Assembly (NCBI GenBank): GCA_964390625.1
Contig: CAYMID010000007.1
Location: 1-34,389, forward strand
DNA from: 2-12-FULL-41-16 sp964390625
Lineage (GTDB): Bacteria; Patescibacteriota; Patescibacteriia; Magasanikbacterales; UBA922
DNA: 34,389 bases
Reading direction: 5' to 3'
A model generated the notes under the pieces. That model made no database searches, was not told where the DNA came from, and saw only the letters and a program-made list of their open reading frames with translations. Positions 31,580 through 34,389 of the stretch are shown here, one piece after another. A program made the translations under genes and the position numbers. Position 1 is the first letter of the stretch, and every line of letters starts with the position of its first letter.

Positions 31580-32914
31580 TTAAAATCCAAAACGGTGTTC
31601 GACAAAATCACGCACTTTCCGGTATATCGTTCGCGGCCATATTAACGCAAGCCAGATATAATCAGCTACTCCTAAACCGCCAAACTCAATTTGTAATCGT
31701 TGACGATATGACTGATTATACTCCAAAATATCTGACTCTGTCGGAAAAGAATTTGCTTTTGCACACCAAGCCGTGATTTCTGAACTAATCGGTACACCAC
31801 GATCCTGCAATTGTTCTACAAAAATTTTTTCTAAATACCGCGTTGTAGACACAGCGTTATATTCAGTAGTAACTTTGTGCCGGCCGCGTTCACCATACTC
31901 ACGACTCTCTGTTGGGTGACTCCAAAAATAAGCCAAAGCCGTGGCGTAGGTGGTTGAGTGATTAGCAATTAAGCCGGTCTTTAAATGATCAATTTGTTCC
32001 AGCTGACCATTATCTTTACGTGGTGTTGAATTAACCACGACCGGTTTCTGCCAATACATCGCCTCGTTCAAGGTATTACCAAACGCTTCACCAATTTTCG
32101 AACTGTGTGCAAGCACATCAATTGTTTGGTAAAAACGATGTACCTCGGCCTCTACCCCTGTATCCGGTAAAACAATTACCGTTTGACCAAATTTTTTTAA
32201 ACGAGCCAAGCGTGAATCAGGCGCAGTTTGAACAATAAACTTTAAATTAGGAATTAAACGGATCGCCTGCGGTAACATATCGATCAGTAAATCACTCCAC
32301 TTGGCAATATCACCACGCCCAAACCGTCCAATTACAAAATCAGTTGGTGCAATTCCCAAGCTTGCTTTATACTCCGCAATTGCCGCCGGTGTTAAAGTAA
32401 ATTGAGCAAAATAATCGGCGTCAACTGGATTATATAAAACTCTTGCCCGTTTAAAATTAAATGGCTGCCCAGATGCTGGCACAAACCGTTCGTTTAACAT
32501 CATTTTACTTTTAAGCAAATGGCAATCAATCAAAGCGTCAGCTTTCGCGTCAAAAAAGCCAAACACATTGGTTTCAATTATTACCAGGTTTGGTCGTGCC
32601 TGCTTTAAGGCTTTTAATAACTCAAATTCAAATGGGATAAAATGGCCTGAACGGTGAATGTGAACAAGATCAACTGCATGGGTATTAGCAAACTCAACCA
32701 CAGCTTGAATTTGTCCATGCGCCACGACATAGGGAATGCCTAATTTTTGTAAATCTAATTCTCGAGGCCCACCCTCACCATATGCTGCTACCACTGGTTG
32801 AAAAAATTCAGTCTTAAAATACTTACAAAACGAAACCATAGTGCGCTGTGCCCCAGCGTACCCCAAAGAAGTGTTTAACTCTAAAATTTTTATTTTTGAT
32901 AGTGGCGTAGCCAT
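31580..32914 (-). CDS. Glycosyltransferase, GT4-like (GT-B)
   Basis: 444 residues, longer than usual. N-terminal GYAGAQRTMVSFC acceptor-domain loop, VHIHRSGHF, then RFGRGDIAKWSDLLID and the E-x7-E motif in EAFGNTLNE. The lysine that normally follows the RFGR loop is shifted (AKWSD). An extra C-terminal ~60 residues after the GT-B fold contain a WLALIW segment. The ATG at 32914 overlaps the asparagine synthetase-like gene by 25 nt; no later ATG fits the conserved N-terminus. Confidence 0.88.
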   Translation of the reverse strand: MATPLSKIKILELNTSLGYAGAQRTMVSFCKYFKTEFFQPVVAAYGEGGPRELDLQKLGIPYVVAHGQIQAVVEFANTHAVDLVHIHRSGHFIPFEFELLKALKQARPNLVIIETNVFGFFDAKADALIDCHLLKSKMMLNERFVPASGQPFNFKRARVLYNPVDADYFAQFTLTPAAIAEYKASLGIAPTDFVIGRFGRGDIAKWSDLLIDMLPQAIRLIPNLKFIVQTAPDSRLARLKKFGQTVIVLPDTGVEAEVHRFYQTIDVLAHSSKIGEAFGNTLNEAMYWQKPVVVNSTPRKDNGQLEQIDHLKTGLIANHSTTYATALAYFWSHPTESREYGERGRHKVTTEYNAVSTTRYLEKIFVEQLQDRGVPISSEITAWCAKANSFPTESDILEYNQSYRQRLQIEFGGLGVADYIWLALIWPRTIYRKVRDFVEHRFGF

Positions 32915-34389
32915 AATTCAAGCATTAACAGAGACCATAAATGATTACTATAATCAGCCTGTCGAGCCAGATGAGCCTCCCACATCTGGCGAACCGTGAC
33001 CACATTAAAATGCTCGTAAATCTGAGCCTGTGGATCAAAGAGGATACCCCGAATACTACCCGAAAAATTGGTTCTAAGCAACTCATCCAAGGGAAAACTA
33101 AAGCCAACTTTTGGACGATCCAAAATCGCCTGAGGCAGGTGCTGGCGAGCGATTTCTTTCCAAATATACTTGCCGCCACCCGGCAGCTTATCAGTCACAG
33201 GCACCCGCAGGGCTCGTTCTACCAATCGATGGTCCAAAAAAGGCGGCCTAACCTCGACGCCATTGGCCATCGCTGCCAAATCGACTTTGGTTAAATACCC
33301 ATCTGCCAGGCGTCCTAAAATATCGGCCAGCATTGCCTGTGCTGTTGGTTGAGTTTGAACCCCATTTAACCACTTATTCATCAGAGCAACTGAGGCCGGA
33401 TTTTTTAACAATCCCTGCAAATTTGTTCGGTATAATTCTTGTTTCGATAAATACAGATGACTCTGTGGTAAAGCGGTTTTCCATAACGAATAATACTCGG
33501 TGTAATTCGCAGGCCAACCTAAGCCAGCAATCTCCGCCCGATACTGCCAACCCTGTTTAATCCCTGCTAGTTTGGTAACTGCGTTGCGCACCCCGCGTGG
33601 CAGCCCCCCATACCGCCTCAACCATTCCACCGTCTGATAGGCCGGATACCCCCCAAACAATTCATCACCGCCATCGCCACTTAACACGACCGTAGCGTGC
33701 GATTTCATTGCTTCGGTAATTAGCAAACTTGGCAAAGCTGACGCGTCAAAAAATGGTTCATCAAAATGATAAGCCAATCGTTCCAAAGCCGCCTGGTAGT
33801 CAATATTTTCTAAAGCTAACTCATGATGCCGCGTTCCAAAATATTTAGCAGCTATTGCAGCATATTCTTGATCCGGGCTACGCCCACCCAGACTAATTAC
33901 AAACGTATCAATTGGTTCGTTACGCACGGCCCGAACTGCGGCCACCACCGAAGTTGAATCAACTCCTCCACTTAAAAAAGCTCCGATTGGCACGTCACTT
34001 ACCAACCGCTTGGAAACTGAATCAACAAATAATTCCCACAATTCTTTTTTATTAGTTTTAAACGATGTACTTTGGTCAACCGAAATTTCAGTTGGAAACC
34101 AATACGGTGTCACTACTACTTTTCCAGCTTGCCACCGCAAGTAATGTCCTGCTGGCAATTTTTGTACACTCGTAAACCCAGTCGCTGGGGCTGGTACAAA
34201 ACGAAAACTTAATGCCACGTCAATCGCCTGCCAATCAATAGTGCGCGGCACACCCGGATACGCCAGAATCGCTTTGACTTCTGAAGCAAATACAAATGTA
34301 TCGTTGGTGGTGTAATACTTAAAAGGTTTTTCACCCAAACGATCCCGAGCCGCAAATAACGTTTGTGTCTGTTCATCCCAAATCGCAAA
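32890..34389 (-). CDS. asnB: Asparagine synthetase-type glutamine amidotransferase (5' end cut by window edge)
   Basis: 499 residues visible; the frame is open at 34389, so the N-terminal Cys of the glutaminase domain is outside. Visible: the end of the glutaminase domain (FAIWDEQTQTLFAARDRLGEK fold region, ASEVKAIL), the ATP pyrophosphatase P-loop S140-GGVDS, then HFDEPFFDASALP and LSGDGGDELFGGY, all typical of AsnB. In surface-glycan clusters AsnB-like proteins such as WbpS are thought to amidate uronic acids; with UDP-glucose dehydrogenase downstream this is a reasonable alternative to asparagine synthesis. First visible gene of the long operon. Confidence 0.93.
   Translation of the reverse strand, partial: FAIWDEQTQTLFAARDRLGEKPFKYYTTNDTFVFASEVKAILAYPGVPRTIDWQAIDVALSFRFVPAPATGFTSVQKLPAGHYLRWQAGKVVVTPYWFPTEISVDQSTSFKTNKKELWELFVDSVSKRLVSDVPIGAFLSGGVDSTSVVAAVRAVRNEPIDTFVISLGGRSPDQEYAAIAAKYFGTRHHELALENIDYQAALERLAYHFDEPFFDASALPSLLITEAMKSHATVVLSGDGGDELFGGYPAYQTVEWLRRYGGLPRGVRNAVTKLAGIKQGWQYRAEIAGLGWPANYTEYYSLWKTALPQSHLYLSKQELYRTNLQGLLKNPASVALMNKWLNGVQTQPTAQAMLADILGRLADGYLTKVDLAAMANGVEVRPPFLDHRLVERALRVPVTDKLPGGGKYIWKEIARQHLPQAILDRPKVGFSFPLDELLRTNFSGSIRGILFDPQAQIYEHFNVVTVRQMWEAHLARQADYSNHLWSLLMLELWLRHYQK

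Noticed and set aside
1..34389. CRISPR arrays, insertion sequences, prophage or integrase genes
   Set aside because: No regularly spaced repeats, transposase motifs or terminal repeats were seen.

Overview
The window looks like a scaffold from an ultra-small, host-associated type bacterium of the Candidate Phyla Radiation (Patescibacteria, probably the Parcubacteria side). This is inference from several signs: very tight gene packing, single housekeeping genes standing outside their usual operons (infB with trxA, ftsI/PBP2 alone, rny alone), a shortened IF-2, no Shine-Dalgarno sequence at any start I inspected, and a long glycan-assembly cluster without de novo metabolism. TAA, TAG and TGA all end genes here, so the code is standard and the UGA-recoded Gracilibacteria/Absconditabacteria are excluded. 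No rRNA is present, so the phylum cannot be fixed. Base composition is moderate (mid-40s percent GC by eye).

Left part (1-12047), housekeeping. Reading left to right: the 5' three quarters of leuS (minus), whose protein carries a complete Nudix hydrolase domain inside the synthetase; gdhA plus an 88-residue unknown protein (minus); a DUF167/YggU gene (plus); infB-trxA (minus); ppa (minus); rny (plus) behind a long structured leader; two HU-family genes (plus) on either side of a tRNA-Met(CAU)/tRNA-Glu(CUC) pair; a monofunctional class B penicillin-binding protein (minus); and tRNA-Pro(CGG) (plus). Several sigma70-like promoters can be read directly, and at infB, yggU and leuS they lie so close to the ATG that the mRNAs would be leaderless or nearly so.

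Right part (12049-34389), a cell-surface glycan locus. One minus-strand operon (17653 to 12049) runs: secreted subtilisin-like protease, a UXS-like SDR protein that has lost the decarboxylase residues, a GT2 transferase, a DUF2304 membrane protein, a GT4 transferase and a small lipoprotein. It diverges from a polyprenyl-phosphate sugar phosphotransferase (plus, 17718-19103); the two face-to-face promoters share a 9-bp palindrome over both -10 boxes. A second, longer minus-strand operon (beyond 34389 to 19104) holds an AsnB-type amidotransferase, GT4, GT2, GT4, a SAM methyltransferase, two consecutive GT2 + GT-C membrane fusion proteins, three GT2 transferases (one interrupted by a 100-N scaffold gap), UDP-xylose synthase, UDP-glucose dehydrogenase and an NDP-sugar epimerase.

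A coherent reading: UDP-Glc is oxidised to UDP-GlcA, part of it is decarboxylated to UDP-Xyl, another nucleotide sugar is epimerised, the phosphoglycosyl transferase starts a lipid-linked chain, cytoplasmic GT2/GT4 enzymes extend it, and the GT2-GT-C fusions charge a polyprenyl phosphate and transfer that sugar on the outer face. Methylation and uronic-acid amidation may decorate the product. No flippase, polymerase or ABC exporter is visible, so these must lie elsewhere. Gene junctions inside both operons are highly stereotyped (TRA-T-ATG or ATGA), which suggests translational re-initiation without Shine-Dalgarno sequences.
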